A stretch of 64,000 nt of DNA. Origin: Acetatifactor sp. GTDB lineage: Bacteria; Bacillota; Clostridia; Lachnospirales; Lachnospiraceae. A program made the position numbers and the translations under genes. The number at the start of each line of letters is the position of its first letter. The first letter of the stretch is position 1. The DNA is taken from the NCBI GenBank assembly GCA_024695935.1, contig JAILHH010000011.1, positions 1 to 64,000 of the forward strand, in the 5' to 3' direction. Positions 43,568 to 52,433 of the stretch are shown one piece after another. Under the pieces are notes generated by a model. That model saw only the letters and a program-made list of their open reading frames with translations, made no database searches and was not told the origin of the DNA.

Positions 43568-45619
43568 ATGAAGAGTAAGACAAAACTTAGGGGTGCAATG
43601 AAGTTATATCTTCAGTACGGCATATATCTTGGATTTTTACTTTTGGCCATTGATATCGCCGTATTTATAGCTGACAGCATTTTTGGCGCCATCCTTTTTA
43701 CATTTGTGGTTTTCTATTTTATATTGACGCTTATTCTGTATTTTAATTATAAACCGGTAGTCCTTAACGAATTGGTAAGTTTCGCCACGGAGTACGGACA
43801 GATCCAGAGGAAGCTTTTGAGGGATCTGGATATTCCATATGCGCTTTTGGACGATACCGGCAAGGTTATCTGGACCAACACATCTTTTGAAAATGTGACT
43901 CATCAGAGTAAGGGCTTTAACAAGTCCATCACATCAATATTCCCGACCATAACGCGAGACCGTCTGCCGGACGAAAATGACGTGGACGAGACCCAGTATG
44001 AACTGGAACACGACGGCATGGAATACATGGCCAAGTTTAAAAAAGTGTCCTTAAAGGATATGGTAGAGCACAACAACCTGGTGGATGTTGAGGATTACAA
44101 CGGATACCTGATCGCAGTTTACCTCTATGATGAGACTGCTCTGCACATTGCTTTGCAGGAGGTGGATGACCAGAGCCTTGCTGTGGGAATGATCTATCTG
44201 GACAATTACGATGAAGCTCTGGACAGCGTTGAGGAAGTTAGGCGAAGCCTATTAATAGCTCTGATCGACAGAAAGATCAACAAATATATCTCAGCCCTTG
44301 ATGGAATCACCAAAAAACTTGAAAAAGACAAATACCTTGTTATCATGCGTAAAAAATCCATCGCCAGACTTCAGGAGAACAGATTTGACCTTTTGGAGGA
44401 TGTAAAGACCGTAAATATCGGAAACGAAATGGCTGTCACCATCAGTATGGGTATCGGCCTTGACGGACTTACATACGCACAGAACTATGAATTTTCCAGA
44501 AACGCCATTGACCTGGCCCTTGGACGAGGCGGTGATCAGGCAGTCATAAAAACACCTGAGAGCATTACTTATTACGGCGGAAAGAGCCAGCAGATGGAAA
44601 AAAATACCAGGGTTAAGGCCCGTGTAAAGGCCCATGCTCTCAGAGAGATCATTACGGCAAAAGACAGAGTGCTGGTAATGGGTCACAGAAATCCTGATGT
44701 TGATGCCTTTGGTGCCGCGGTTGGTATATATAGAGTAACGACAGCCCTCGACAGAAAAGCCCAGATCGTATTAAACGATATTCCTTCCGGAATTCAGCCC
44801 TTGGTGGATCTGTTCAGAGACAACCCTGACTATGATCCCGATATGATAGTAAACAATCAGACTGCGCTGGAGATAGCGGGCAGCAATACAGTGCTCGTGG
44901 TAGTTGATGTGAATAAGCCCTCCATCACTGAGTGCCCCGAGCTACTCCGTGCATGTAAATCCATCGTTGTCCTGGATCACCACAGACAGGGAACAGAGAC
45001 AATCGAAAATGCTACGCTCTCATATATCGAGCCCTATGCATCAAGTGCATGTGAGATGGTTTCCGAGATTTTGCAGTACACATATGACAATATAAAGATC
45101 CATGCGGAGGAGGCAGACTGCATGTACTCCGGAATCATGGTGGATACCAATAATTTCATGACAAAGACCGGTGTCAGGACCTTTGAAGCTGCCGCATTCT
45201 TGAGGCGAAACGGCGCAGATGTCATGCGTGTCAGAAAACTTTTCCGTGAGGATGCGCTTGAATACAAGGCGAGAGCCGACGCTGTCAGCCAGGCGGAGAT
45301 CTACAGAAACAGTTTTGCCATTTCCGTATGTACGGCGGATGAGCTTCCAAGCCCCACCATCATCGGTGCCCAGGCTGCAAACGAACTGCTGAACATCCGT
45401 GGAGTAAAGGCAAGCTTTGTGCTGACCGATTATCAGGGCCAGATATATATAAGCGCCAGAAGTATGGACGAGGTCAATGTACAGATCGTCATGGAAAAGA
45501 TGGGCGGAGGCGGACATATGAATACCGCCGCGTGTCAGCTTGAGGGCGTAGGCCTAGCCGAAGCCATCGGTGAACTTAAATCCACCCTTGATGTTATGAT
45601 GGAAAACGGCGAAATTTAG
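43568..45619 (+). CDS. gdpP: Cyclic-di-AMP phosphodiesterase GdpP
   Basis: This 683-aa membrane enzyme hydrolyses the second messenger c-di-AMP. Two membrane helices (about 12-58) are followed by a PAS-like domain (about 80-140), a degenerate GGDEF domain (about 195-340), and DHH/DHHA1 phosphoesterase domains. Metal-binding motifs are GHRNPDVDAFG near 373, VVVDVNKP, VLDHHRQG, and the DHHA1 GGGGHMNTAACQ near the C-terminus. Domain order and length equal those of Bacillus GdpP (YybT). It begins the conserved gdpP-rplI-dnaB cluster. Confidence 0.95.
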   Translation: MKSKTKLRGAMKLYLQYGIYLGFLLLAIDIAVFIADSIFGAILFTFVVFYFILTLILYFNYKPVVLNELVSFATEYGQIQRKLLRDLDIPYALLDDTGKVIWTNTSFENVTHQSKGFNKSITSIFPTITRDRLPDENDVDETQYELEHDGMEYMAKFKKVSLKDMVEHNNLVDVEDYNGYLIAVYLYDETALHIALQEVDDQSLAVGMIYLDNYDEALDSVEEVRRSLLIALIDRKINKYISALDGITKKLEKDKYLVIMRKKSIARLQENRFDLLEDVKTVNIGNEMAVTISMGIGLDGLTYAQNYEFSRNAIDLALGRGGDQAVIKTPESITYYGGKSQQMEKNTRVKARVKAHALREIITAKDRVLVMGHRNPDVDAFGAAVGIYRVTTALDRKAQIVLNDIPSGIQPLVDLFRDNPDYDPDMIVNNQTALEIAGSNTVLVVVDVNKPSITECPELLRACKSIVVLDHHRQGTETIENATLSYIEPYASSACEMVSEILQYTYDNIKIHAEEADCMYSGIMVDTNNFMTKTGVRTFEAAAFLRRNGADVMRVRKLFREDALEYKARADAVSQAEIYRNSFAISVCTADELPSPTIIGAQAANELLNIRGVKASFVLTDYQGQIYISARSMDEVNVQIVMEKMGGGGHMNTAACQLEGVGLAEAIGELKSTLDVMMENGEI

Positions 45620-45639
45620 ACAGAAAGGACGTAATAAAA

Positions 45640-46086
45640 GTGAAGATAATACTGTTACAGGATGAGAAAAAATTAGGCAAAAAAGGGGATATAATCGAAG
45701 CTAACGACGGTTATGCGAGAAATTACATCCTGCCCAAAAAGATAGGTATTGAGGCAACAAATGCAAACCTCAACAATTTAAAACTCCAGAAGGCAAACGA
45801 TGACAAGATCGCCCTCGAGAATTTAAACAAGGCTAAAGACCTTGCAGTTACCCTCGAGTCAAAGCAGATCGTTGTAAAGATAAAGGCGGGAGAGGGCGGC
45901 AAGACCTTCGGATCGGTTTCCACAAAGGAGATCGCTACATCCTGCAAGGAACAGCACGGCATCGAGATCGACAAAAAGAAGATCCAGCTTCCCGAAGCCA
46001 TAAAGAGTTTCGGAAACTTTGAAGTTCCCATTAAGTTACACCCGCAGGTTACTGCAAAATTAAATGTAAAAGTTACTGAAATCTAG
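45640..46086 (+). CDS. rplI: 50S ribosomal protein L9
   Basis: This 148-aa protein has the L9 N-domain KIILLQDEKKLGKKGDIIEANDGYARNYILPK (shown by KKGDIIEANDGYARNYILP) and a long connecting helix, then GKTFGSVSTKEIA in the C-domain. The start is GTG 45640 with AAAGGA upstream. It lies 20 nt after gdpP and 14 nt before dnaB. Confidence 0.96.
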   Translation: MKIILLQDEKKLGKKGDIIEANDGYARNYILPKKIGIEATNANLNNLKLQKANDDKIALENLNKAKDLAVTLESKQIVVKIKAGEGGKTFGSVSTKEIATSCKEQHGIEIDKKKIQLPEAIKSFGNFEVPIKLHPQVTAKLNVKVTEI

Positions 46087-46100
46087 GGGGAGAGGTAAAT

Positions 46101-47459
46101 ATGCCTTCCATGGAAGAAAACATAATTAAGAGAATACTGCCTCATTCCCTCGAAGCTGAAGGCGCTGTGATAGGTTCCATGCTGATGGACCGTGATGCCA
46201 TTTCCGCAGCCGGAGAACTTGTGACCGGGGAGGATTTTTACAACAGGCAATACGGTGTGGTATTTGAAGCCATGCAGGAGCTGAACGATGAAGGCCAGCC
46301 GGTGGATATGGTGACCCTTCAAAACAGGCTGAAGGAAAAGGACGTACCGCCCGAGGTGAGCGGGCTGGAGTTCATGAAGGATATCATTCAGGCCCTGCCC
46401 ACATCAGCCCATGTGCGTCACTACGCGTCCATTGTGGCGGAAAAGGCAACTTTAAGAAAACTCATACACCTGAATGAGGATATAGAAAACACCTGCTATG
46501 CCGGAAAAGAGAGCCTGGAGTTTATCATGGATGACACCGAAAAGAGAGTCTTCCAGCTTATCCAGCAGCGAAACACCGGCACAGATTTTGTACCCATCAG
46601 AAAAGTTGTTATGAATGCCATGGAAAAGATCGAGATCGCTTCAAAGAACAAAGGAAGCGTAACCGGTATTTCCACAGGCTTTATCGATCTGGACTATAGA
46701 ACGGCGGGAATGCAGCCTTCAGACCTTGTGCTCATAGCGGCCCGTCCTTCCATGGGAAAGACCGCTTTTGCCCTTAATATTGCCCAGCATGTGGCATTTA
46801 AGGATAACCTGCCCATAGCGATATTCTCGCTGGAAATGAGCAAGGAACAGCTTGTAAACCGTATGTTTTCGCTGGAATCAAATGTGGATGCCCAAAAGCT
46901 TCGTACAGGTCAGTTGAATGACAACGAATGGGAGCGTTTGATAGAGAGCGCGGGAATCATCGGCCGTTCCAATCTGATAATAGATGATACTCCCGGTATC
47001 TCGGTATCGGAGCTTAGGAGTAAGTGCAGAAAATACAAACTTGAGAAGGGCCTGTCCATGATCATCATCGACTACCTTCAGCTCATGAGCGGAAGCGGCC
47101 ACTCCGATTCAAGGCAGCAGGAGATCTCAGATATCTCAAGGTCATTAAAAAGTGTGGCCAGGGAACTTAATGTTCCTGTTCTGGCTTTGTCACAGCTCTC
47201 CCGTGCAGTGGAACAAAGACCCGACCACAGACCCATGCTTTCTGACCTCCGTGAATCCGGTGCCATCGAGCAGGATGCGGACGTTGTAATGTTCATATAC
47301 AGAGACGATTATTACAACAAAGACACGGAGAAAAAAGGAATCTCCGAGATCATCATTGCCAAGCAGAGAAACGGTCCTATCGGAACCGTAGAGCTTGCAT
47401 GGTTACCTGAATACACCAAGTTTGCTAATCTTGAGAAACAACACAAAAACGAAGAATAG
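46101..47459 (+). CDS. dnaB: Replicative DNA helicase DnaB
   Basis: This 452-aa hexameric helicase unwinds DNA at replication forks. The N-terminal domain (LPHSLEAEGAVIGSML, about 12-27) is followed by a linker and the RecA-like motor. Walker A RPSMGKTAFALNIA is near 214, Walker B MIIIDYLQLM is near 318, and SQLSRAVEQRPDHRPMLSDLRESG (part quoted: RAVEQRPDHRPMLSDLR) completes the core. No intein is present. It ends the cluster and has a strong terminator. Confidence 0.96.
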   Translation: MPSMEENIIKRILPHSLEAEGAVIGSMLMDRDAISAAGELVTGEDFYNRQYGVVFEAMQELNDEGQPVDMVTLQNRLKEKDVPPEVSGLEFMKDIIQALPTSAHVRHYASIVAEKATLRKLIHLNEDIENTCYAGKESLEFIMDDTEKRVFQLIQQRNTGTDFVPIRKVVMNAMEKIEIASKNKGSVTGISTGFIDLDYRTAGMQPSDLVLIAARPSMGKTAFALNIAQHVAFKDNLPIAIFSLEMSKEQLVNRMFSLESNVDAQKLRTGQLNDNEWERLIESAGIIGRSNLIIDDTPGISVSELRSKCRKYKLEKGLSMIIIDYLQLMSGSGHSDSRQQEISDISRSLKSVARELNVPVLALSQLSRAVEQRPDHRPMLSDLRESGAIEQDADVVMFIYRDDYYNKDTEKKGISEIIIAKQRNGPIGTVELAWLPEYTKFANLEKQHKNEE

Positions 47460-47521
47460 ACGTTTTTCCTTAGTTTCAGGAATCTGCTATTAAAGCACCA
47501 CTAATTTTAGTTTCAGTACAT

Positions 47522-47575
47522 AAAGGTGAAGAACTTTGCTGACAGATATAGAAGTCGGCAAAGCCTTCACTTTTT
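47522..47575 (+). terminator. Terminator of gdpP-rplI-dnaB
   Basis: GTGAAG/CTTCAC, CTTTGC/GCAAAG and TGAC/GTCG segments stack into one long hairpin, followed by five T. It lies 63 nt after the dnaB stop and before the palindromic array. Confidence 0.88.
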
Positions 47576-47685
47576 ATTTAGATAAAATATGAAATGTTTT
47601 TTGATTTGTTAAATTTTTTCCTTTCATGAAGTGCATGTCAACAGGTACTGTGGATGATGTGACTTTTTTTCGATTATTTCAGATT

Positions 47686-48010
47686 TCGGTCACAGAACAT
47701 GAGGGAAAATAGTGACCGCAAAATGAGAAAAGCCCCAGTGCGGTCACAGGACTTGAGGGAAAAAAGTGACCGCAAAATGAGAAAGCCGCAGTGCGGTCAC
47801 AGAACTTGAGGAAAAAAAGTGACCGCAAAATGAGAAAGCCCCAATGCGGTCACGGACAGGTGGAAAAACGAGTGACCGCAAAGCAGAAAAGCTCCAATGC
47901 AGTCACAAGCAGTGGGAAAAATGAGTGACCGCAAAGCAGAAAAGCTCCAATGCGGTCACGGACAGGTGGAAAAAAGTGACCGCAAATAGAAAAATGCAAA
48001 GTGCGGTCTC
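47686..48010. repeat. Tandem array of 53-bp palindromic units
   Basis: Six units each contain GCGGTCAC and, 24-26 bp on, its reverse complement GTGACCGC. Left arms start at 47686, 47740, 47793, 47846, 47899 and 47952, and right arms at 47712, 47766, 47819, 47872, 47925 and 47976. A decayed seventh left arm (GCGGTCTC) starts at 48003. The left arms of units 1 and 5 each differ at one base. Spacers are also similar (GACTTGAGGGAAAA and AAATGAGAAAGCC types). The array lies between two terminators and contains no plausible gene. The 712 bp between dnaB and the ferredoxin gene hold nothing else apart from the two terminators. Confidence 0.95.
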
Positions 48011-48103
48011 ATAGTAGCTATGATCATGGTAAACGCGAACGTGCAAAGAGTGATGGTCAGTGCTTTAACATGATAAACGCATTTCAGTTAATATATAGTG
48101 ATA

Positions 48104-48132
48104 AAGAAAGGGCTCGGCGGAATGCCGAGCCC
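48104..48132 (-). terminator. Terminator of the ferredoxin gene
   Basis: GGGCTCGGC (48110-48118) pairs with GCCGAGCCC (48124-48132). On the minus strand a T-rich tail follows. Confidence 0.88.
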
Positions 48133-48172
48133 TGATCTTTTTAATGTTGAATTAAATATAATCCGATGGAAA

Positions 48173-48340
48173 TTATTCGGAAATAGCGCCTACAGGGCAC
48201 TGACCAGCGCAAGAACCGCAGCTGATGCACTTATCCTCATCGATCTCGAATTTTCCATCGCCCATGCTGATAGCGCCAACGGGGCACTGAGCCTCACAAG
48301 CACCACATGCGATACAGTCATCACCGATAACAAATGCCAT
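48173..48340 (-). CDS. 2[4Fe-4S] ferredoxin
   Basis: This 55-aa clostridial-type ferredoxin has two CxxCxxCxxxCP motifs: CIACGACEAQCPVGAIS and CISCGSCAGQCPVGAIS. It carries low-potential electrons, for example to hydrogenase or radical SAM enzymes. The start is ATG 48340; an in-frame ATG at 48346 is too close to the AGGAGG. It has its own terminator and lies next to pflA, which needs a low-potential reductant. Confidence 0.95.
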   Translation of the reverse strand: MAFVIGDDCIACGACEAQCPVGAISMGDGKFEIDEDKCISCGSCAGQCPVGAISE

Positions 48341-48451
48341 TGTCATATCCTCCTTTGTATTGCATAAGAAATATTAATTATGTGAATGTTATTTTATCAT
48401 AAATAACATTTTATAACAAGATAAGCATCGGATTATTACGAAATTTAATAA

Positions 48452-49207
48452 TTATTTTTCAAGTTCCGCTCTTCTTGCCTTTATACCGTCAAGTATCTTT
48501 TCCTTCTTTACGAGGAGATCCTTTTGATTCATGGGTTCAACTCCGTCAAGCCTGTAGGGGAGACCGAGTTTTTCGTATTTAACTCTTCCCATGGTATGAT
48601 AAGGCAATGCATCCAATGCCTTTACACAGGAAAACTGCCCGATGAAATAGCCAAGATTGTAAAGGTCTGTGTCATCATCGGTCACTCCGGGCACGACCAC
48701 ATGCCTGATCCAGGTATCTACTTTTTTCTCGTCAAGGTAAGCCAAAAACTTCAATATATTTTTGTTTGGCTGTTTTACGAGCCATTCATGCTTTTCGGGA
48801 TCGATATGCTTTATGTCGAGCATAACGAGGTCTGTAAGGGGCATGAGTCTGTCAAATTTCTCCATCAAAGGGGCGTTGTCCGGGTTAAATGCGATACCTG
48901 AAGTATCAAGGCAGGTGTGAATGCCTTTTTCTTTGCATTTTCCGAAAAGTTCAATGAGAAAGTCGATCTGCATGAGGGGTTCGCCGCCGGTTACGGTTAT
49001 ACCGCCATTAGTGTAAAAAGCCTCATTCCTTTTGTAATTTTGTATGATCTCATCGGCGCTCATGGGTGTGCCTGCATTCATTTCCCAGGTGTCGGGATTG
49101 TGGCAGTATGCGCATCTCATGGGACAACCCTGCACAAATACCACATATCTGACGCCGGGGCCGTCTACCGTACCGAAACTTTCGAGGGAGTGTATTCTTC
49201 CTTCCAT
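48452..49207 (-). CDS. pflA: Pyruvate formate-lyase activating enzyme
   Basis: This 251-aa radical SAM enzyme makes the glycyl radical in pyruvate formate-lyase. The cluster motif is CPMRCAYC (Cys28, 32, 35), preceded by ESFGTVDGPGVRYVVF, and GGEPLMQ serves SAM binding. ATG 49207 (MEGRIHSL) is supported by GGAGG six bases upstream; the longer frame from 49306 is not. It lies downstream of the glycyl-radical gene but is separated by a terminator, so it may have its own promoter. Its target here is presumably the separate 80-aa protein at 49366-49608. Confidence 0.94.
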   Translation of the reverse strand: MEGRIHSLESFGTVDGPGVRYVVFVQGCPMRCAYCHNPDTWEMNAGTPMSADEIIQNYKRNEAFYTNGGITVTGGEPLMQIDFLIELFGKCKEKGIHTCLDTSGIAFNPDNAPLMEKFDRLMPLTDLVMLDIKHIDPEKHEWLVKQPNKNILKFLAYLDEKKVDTWIRHVVVPGVTDDDTDLYNLGYFIGQFSCVKALDALPYHTMGRVKYEKLGLPYRLDGVEPMNQKDLLVKKEKILDGIKARRAELEK

Positions 49208-49308
49208 AAATGCCTCCATTTCACAGTTAATTCTCTTGTCTTTGTTACTGTTAAGTATAGCGGTTTTGGGGCGTGTATACAAGTTTTTTGATGTATTTAT
49301 TCCCATAC

Positions 49309-49341
49309 AAAAACTCCCGAAGCTTTTCGCCTCGGGAGTTT
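49309..49341 (-). terminator. Terminator of the pflB operon
   Basis: AAACTCCCGA (49311-49320) pairs with TCGGGAGTTT (49332-49341). On the minus strand it follows the glycyl-radical gene and ends in a T run. Confidence 0.88.
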
Positions 49342-49365
49342 GAATTAATCCTGATATTAAATGGA

Positions 49366-49608
49366 TTAGATAGACTCGTGGAATGTACGAGAGATTACAT
49401 CAGCCTGCTGTTCGGGAGTAAGCTTGATGAAGTTTACTGCGTATCCTGAAACACGGATAGTAAGCTGAGGATAGTTCTCAGGATGCTTCTGAGCATCAAG
49501 AAGAGTATCTCTGTTTAATACGTTAACATTAAGGTGATGTCCGCCTTTTGTTGAATAACCGTCAAGTAATGATACAAGGTTATCAACCTGAGCTGTATTT
49601 GCTGCCAT
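49366..49608 (-). CDS. Separate glycyl-radical domain of pyruvate formate-lyase
   Basis: This 80-aa protein equals the C-terminal end of normal pyruvate formate-lyase: [19 protein letters not shown], then [12 protein letters not shown] with radical Gly55, and [14 protein letters not shown]. In E. coli a related stand-alone protein (GrcA) rescues damaged enzyme. Here the main PflB lacks this part, so this protein should be an obligatory subunit that carries the radical. It has its own GGAGG site and is read in the same operon, with the 66-aa protein in between. PflA would activate it. Confidence 0.92.
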   Translation of the reverse strand: MAANTAQVDNLVSLLDGYSTKGGHHLNVNVLNRDTLLDAQKHPENYPQLTIRVSGYAVNFIKLTPEQQADVISRTFHESI

Positions 49609-49648
49609 AGTTTTTTCCTCCTGTTATTTTGAGAATAAGGGTTGACTG

Positions 49649-49849
49649 TTACTGAAAATCATCAAGACCCTCTTGAAGCGTGGGAACACTGCATGCCATG
49701 GGGTTGCGTGAACAATCTGTACAACCTAAAGTTTCAACCTCTTTGGTCTGCGTTGATTCCGCGGTGTCAACATTTACATGTCCGACACCTTTTTCCATGC
49801 CTCCGTCAAGCATCTTGACCAAATCATCAATCATTGCATTCTGGTCCAT
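49649..49849 (-). CDS. Small Cys-containing paralogue of the glycyl-radical domain
   Basis: A 66-aa protein lies between the PFL core and the glycyl-radical gene. Its first part (MIDDLVKMLDGGMEKGVGHVNV) resembles the radical protein's [11 protein letters not shown]...GHHLNV, suggesting a common origin. The radical RVSGYA loop is absent and the C-terminus instead has CTDCSRNPMAC with three Cys. AAAGGGGG precedes ATG 49849, so it is probably translated. It could be a spare or inhibitory docking partner, a redox or metal sensor, or a stabiliser of the split enzyme. I know of no described function. Confidence 0.7.
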   Translation of the reverse strand: MDQNAMIDDLVKMLDGGMEKGVGHVNVDTAESTQTKEVETLGCTDCSRNPMACSVPTLQEGLDDFQ

Positions 49850-49880
49850 AGAAAATCCCCCTTTCGCAGAGTTTTCACAT

Positions 49881-49974
49881 ATCAATTATTTATTTAAATC
49901 GATGTCGAGTATCACACGGTGATATCGACCGGTATACCTTATTAATTATTTATTTAAATCAATGTCGATATCAC
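49881..49974. repeat. Duplicated 3' tail of pflB
   Basis: The sequence at 49941-49974, covering the last codons and stop of pflB, recurs at 49881-49915 with two substitutions and one inserted base. The offset is 60 bp. The extra copy is after the stop codon and not translated as PFL. Confidence 0.85.
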
Positions 49975-51985
49975 CGGCAAATACCTTGTCTTCTTTTCCG
50001 AGAGCACCGGGGATGATAGTGAAGGTATTTGAGATACCATCCTGTGCATCGTTGAAAGGAAGCTTAGATACTGATGAAAGTGAAGCTACAGCACCGTGAG
50101 TATCACGACCGTGCATAGGGTTAGCACCGGGTGCGAAAGGCTGTCCTGCTCTACGTCCGTCAGGAGTGTTACCTGTTGCCTTACCATAGGTTACGTTAGA
50201 AGTAATGGTAAGGATTGAGGTTGTAGGAACACCATTTCTGTAGGTGTGATGTCTTCTGATTGCTGTCATGAACTTGTGAACGATCATCTGAGCGATATCA
50301 TCTACACGGTCATCATCGTTACCATATTTAGGGAACTCACCGGTAGTCTTGAAGTCAGTGATGATACCGTCTTCGTCACGGATAACTTCAACCTTAGCAT
50401 ATTTGATAGCTGAAAGTGAGTCAGCAACGATTGAAAGACCTGCAACACCTGTTGCGAAGTATCTCTTTACGTCTCTGTCATGAAGAGCCATCTCTGCTCT
50501 CTCATAGCAGTATTTATCATGCATGTAGTGGATGATGTTAAGAGTATTAACATAAACATCAGCCTGCCACTCGATCATGTCTGAGAATTTCTCCATTACA
50601 TCATCGTAGTCAAGTACGTCACCTGTTACAGGGCGATACTTAGGTCCAACCTGCTTCTTTGTCTTCTCATCGATACCACCGTTAAGAGCGTAAAGGAGAC
50701 ATTTTGCAAGGTTAGCACGAGCTCCGAAGAACTGCATCTCTTTACCGATAACCATTGAAGATACGCAGCAAGCGATACCGTAGTCATCGCCGTGAACTAC
50801 TCTCATGAGGTCATCGTTCTCATACTGGATAGAAGATGTTGTGATAGAGATCTTTGCACAATACTTCTTCCAAGCCTGAGGAAGTCTTGTTGACCAGAGA
50901 ACTGTAAGGTTGGGCTCGGGAGCTGCACCAAGGTTCTCAAGTGTATGAAGATAACGGAAGCTCATCTTTGTAACCATATGAAAACCGTCAACGCATACAC
51001 CAACGAGTGACTCGGTTACCCAAACGGGATCGCCGGCGAAGATCTGGTTGTATTCAGGTGTACGAGCAAACTTAACGCAACGAAGCTTCATGATGAAGTG
51101 ATCAACGAACTCCTGGATCTGCTCCTCTGTGAAGGTTCCGTTCTTTAAGTCTCTCTGTGCATAGCAATCAAGGAAAGTAGATGTACGACCAAGGCTCATT
51201 GCGGCACCGTTCTGCTCCTTAACTGAGCAAAGGTATCCGAAATATGTCCACTGGATAGCTTCCTGAACGTTAGCTGCAGGTTTAGAAATATCGCAACCAT
51301 AAGAAGCTGCCATTGTCTTCATCATCTTAAGAGCCACGATCTGCTCTGAGATCTCTTCACGAAGACGGATAACGTCGTCTGTCATTACACGACCTGTAGA
51401 AGCTTTCTGCTCCTCTTTGTCCTCGATAAGTCTGTCGATACCGTAAAGAGCTACTCTACGATAGTCGCCGATGATACGTCCACGTCCGTAAGCATCAGGA
51501 AGACCTGTGATGATGTGAGATGTACGGCATGCTCTCATCTCAGGATTGTAAGCATCGAAACAACCTGCATTGTGTGTTTTTCTGTGTGTTGTAAAGAACT
51601 CGCTGATTTCGGGATCTACTTCATATCCGTTGTCTGCGCAAGCTTTCTCTGCCATACGGATACCACCGTAAGGCTGCAATGAACGCTTGAAAGGCTTATC
51701 TGTCTGGAAACCTACGATTGTCTCCTTGCTCTTGTCAAGATATCCGGGTCCGTGTGAAGTGATGGTAGAAACAACCTTTGTGTCCATATCGAGAACACCG
51801 CCTGCTTCTCTTTCCTTCTTCTGTAAGTCAAGAACCTGATTCCACAAATCTTTTGTGTTCTGTGTAGGTCCTGCCAGGAAAGACTCATCTCCATCATAGG
51901 GAGTGTAGTTTTTCTGGATGAAGTCACGTACGTTAACTTCTCTGTCCCATTTGCCGGGTACAAAATCATTCCATTCTGATCTCAT
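49946..51985 (-). CDS. pflB: Pyruvate formate-lyase core subunit lacking the glycyl-radical domain
   Basis: This 679-aa protein is the catalytic barrel of pyruvate formate-lyase, which turns pyruvate and CoA into acetyl-CoA and formate. It aligns from [21 protein letters not shown] at the start. The active-site Cys pair is in IACCVSS (Cys406-Cys407), and [15 protein letters not shown] and [19 protein letters not shown]-type segments are present. The E. coli enzyme has 760 residues; this one stops after [10 protein letters not shown] and a short acidic tail, before the RVSGYA loop. The missing end is encoded at 49366-49608. No frameshift explains it, because the stop is followed by two separately started genes. 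Confidence 0.95.
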   Translation of the reverse strand: MRSEWNDFVPGKWDREVNVRDFIQKNYTPYDGDESFLAGPTQNTKDLWNQVLDLQKKEREAGGVLDMDTKVVSTITSHGPGYLDKSKETIVGFQTDKPFKRSLQPYGGIRMAEKACADNGYEVDPEISEFFTTHRKTHNAGCFDAYNPEMRACRTSHIITGLPDAYGRGRIIGDYRRVALYGIDRLIEDKEEQKASTGRVMTDDVIRLREEISEQIVALKMMKTMAASYGCDISKPAANVQEAIQWTYFGYLCSVKEQNGAAMSLGRTSTFLDCYAQRDLKNGTFTEEQIQEFVDHFIMKLRCVKFARTPEYNQIFAGDPVWVTESLVGVCVDGFHMVTKMSFRYLHTLENLGAAPEPNLTVLWSTRLPQAWKKYCAKISITTSSIQYENDDLMRVVHGDDYGIACCVSSMVIGKEMQFFGARANLAKCLLYALNGGIDEKTKKQVGPKYRPVTGDVLDYDDVMEKFSDMIEWQADVYVNTLNIIHYMHDKYCYERAEMALHDRDVKRYFATGVAGLSIVADSLSAIKYAKVEVIRDEDGIITDFKTTGEFPKYGNDDDRVDDIAQMIVHKFMTAIRRHHTYRNGVPTTSILTITSNVTYGKATGNTPDGRRAGQPFAPGANPMHGRDTHGAVASLSSVSKLPFNDAQDGISNTFTIIPGALGKEDKVFAGDIDIDLNK

Positions 51986-52048
51986 TCTGAATATAGCCTC
52001 CTATTAAATTTGAATTAGTGTCTATGGGTTCTAATTCTGTGTGTATAC

Positions 52049-52077
52049 ATTATATTTAGATTTCAAATTTCAGTCAA
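52049..52077 (-). promoter_or_regulatory. Sigma-A promoter of pflB
   Basis: On the minus strand TTGACT (52072-52077), a 17-nt spacer and TATAAT (52049-52054) give a strong promoter with a leader of about 55 nt. TGTAC-N8-GTACA (52087-52104) and a doubled TTTATAAAGG (52115 and 52126) lie just upstream and may bind regulators. Confidence 0.8.
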
Positions 52078-52140
52078 GGCGACGCGTGTACTTTTTTCGG
52101 TACAAAACGGTAGATTTATAAAGGTTTTATAAAGGTTTTC

Positions 52141-52169
52141 TTGTATAAACGCAAAAACTGTATTATACT
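52141..52169 (+). promoter_or_regulatory. Promoter of the DUF1858 gene
   Basis: TTGTAT (52141-52146), a 17-nt spacer and TATACT (52164-52169) lie 48 nt before the start, divergent from the pflB promoter. Confidence 0.55.
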
Positions 52170-52216
52170 TTACCCACTTGGAATAAAACAAATGCAAATT
52201 AAAAGGAGATCATAAA

Positions 52217-52408
52217 ATGAGTGGAATAACCAAAGATATGACAATTGGCGAGATCCTCATCTCAAATCCCGATGTTGCACCCGTTCTCATGCAGGCCGGT
52301 ATGCACTGCCTAGGATGCCCCGCGTCACAGGGTGAATCCCTTGAAGAGGCTGCAGCTGTTCACGGTATCGATATAGATGAACTTATGGCAGTTATCGAGA
52401 AGTTATAA
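52217..52408 (+). CDS. DUF1858-domain redox-disulfide protein
   Basis: This 63-aa protein belongs to the DUF1858 / hybrid-cluster-associated redox disulfide family. The hallmark is [23 protein letters not shown] with a CxxC pair (part quoted: [18 protein letters not shown]). Members lie near hybrid-cluster proteins or anaerobic metabolism genes. It is divergent from pflB and may share control with it. AAGGAG precedes ATG 52217. Confidence 0.88.
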   Translation: MSGITKDMTIGEILISNPDVAPVLMQAGMHCLGCPASQGESLEEAAAVHGIDIDELMAVIEKL

Positions 52409-52433
52409 GGATCAGTTTACAATTTATTGCAAG

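Noticed and set aside
47686-48010. CRISPR array
   Set aside because: The repeated 8-bp arms are too short, the orientation alternates, and the sequences between arms are themselves repeated rather than unique. No cas gene is near.
49366-49608. Ordinary stress-rescue GrcA beside an intact PFL
   Set aside because: The adjacent PFL lacks its own glycyl-radical end, so this protein is a required part rather than a spare.
49946-51985. PFL broken by a frameshift or sequencing error
   Set aside because: After the stop the missing domain is not found in another frame of the same stretch. It is encoded about 340 bp further on with its own ribosome site and start, after another small gene.
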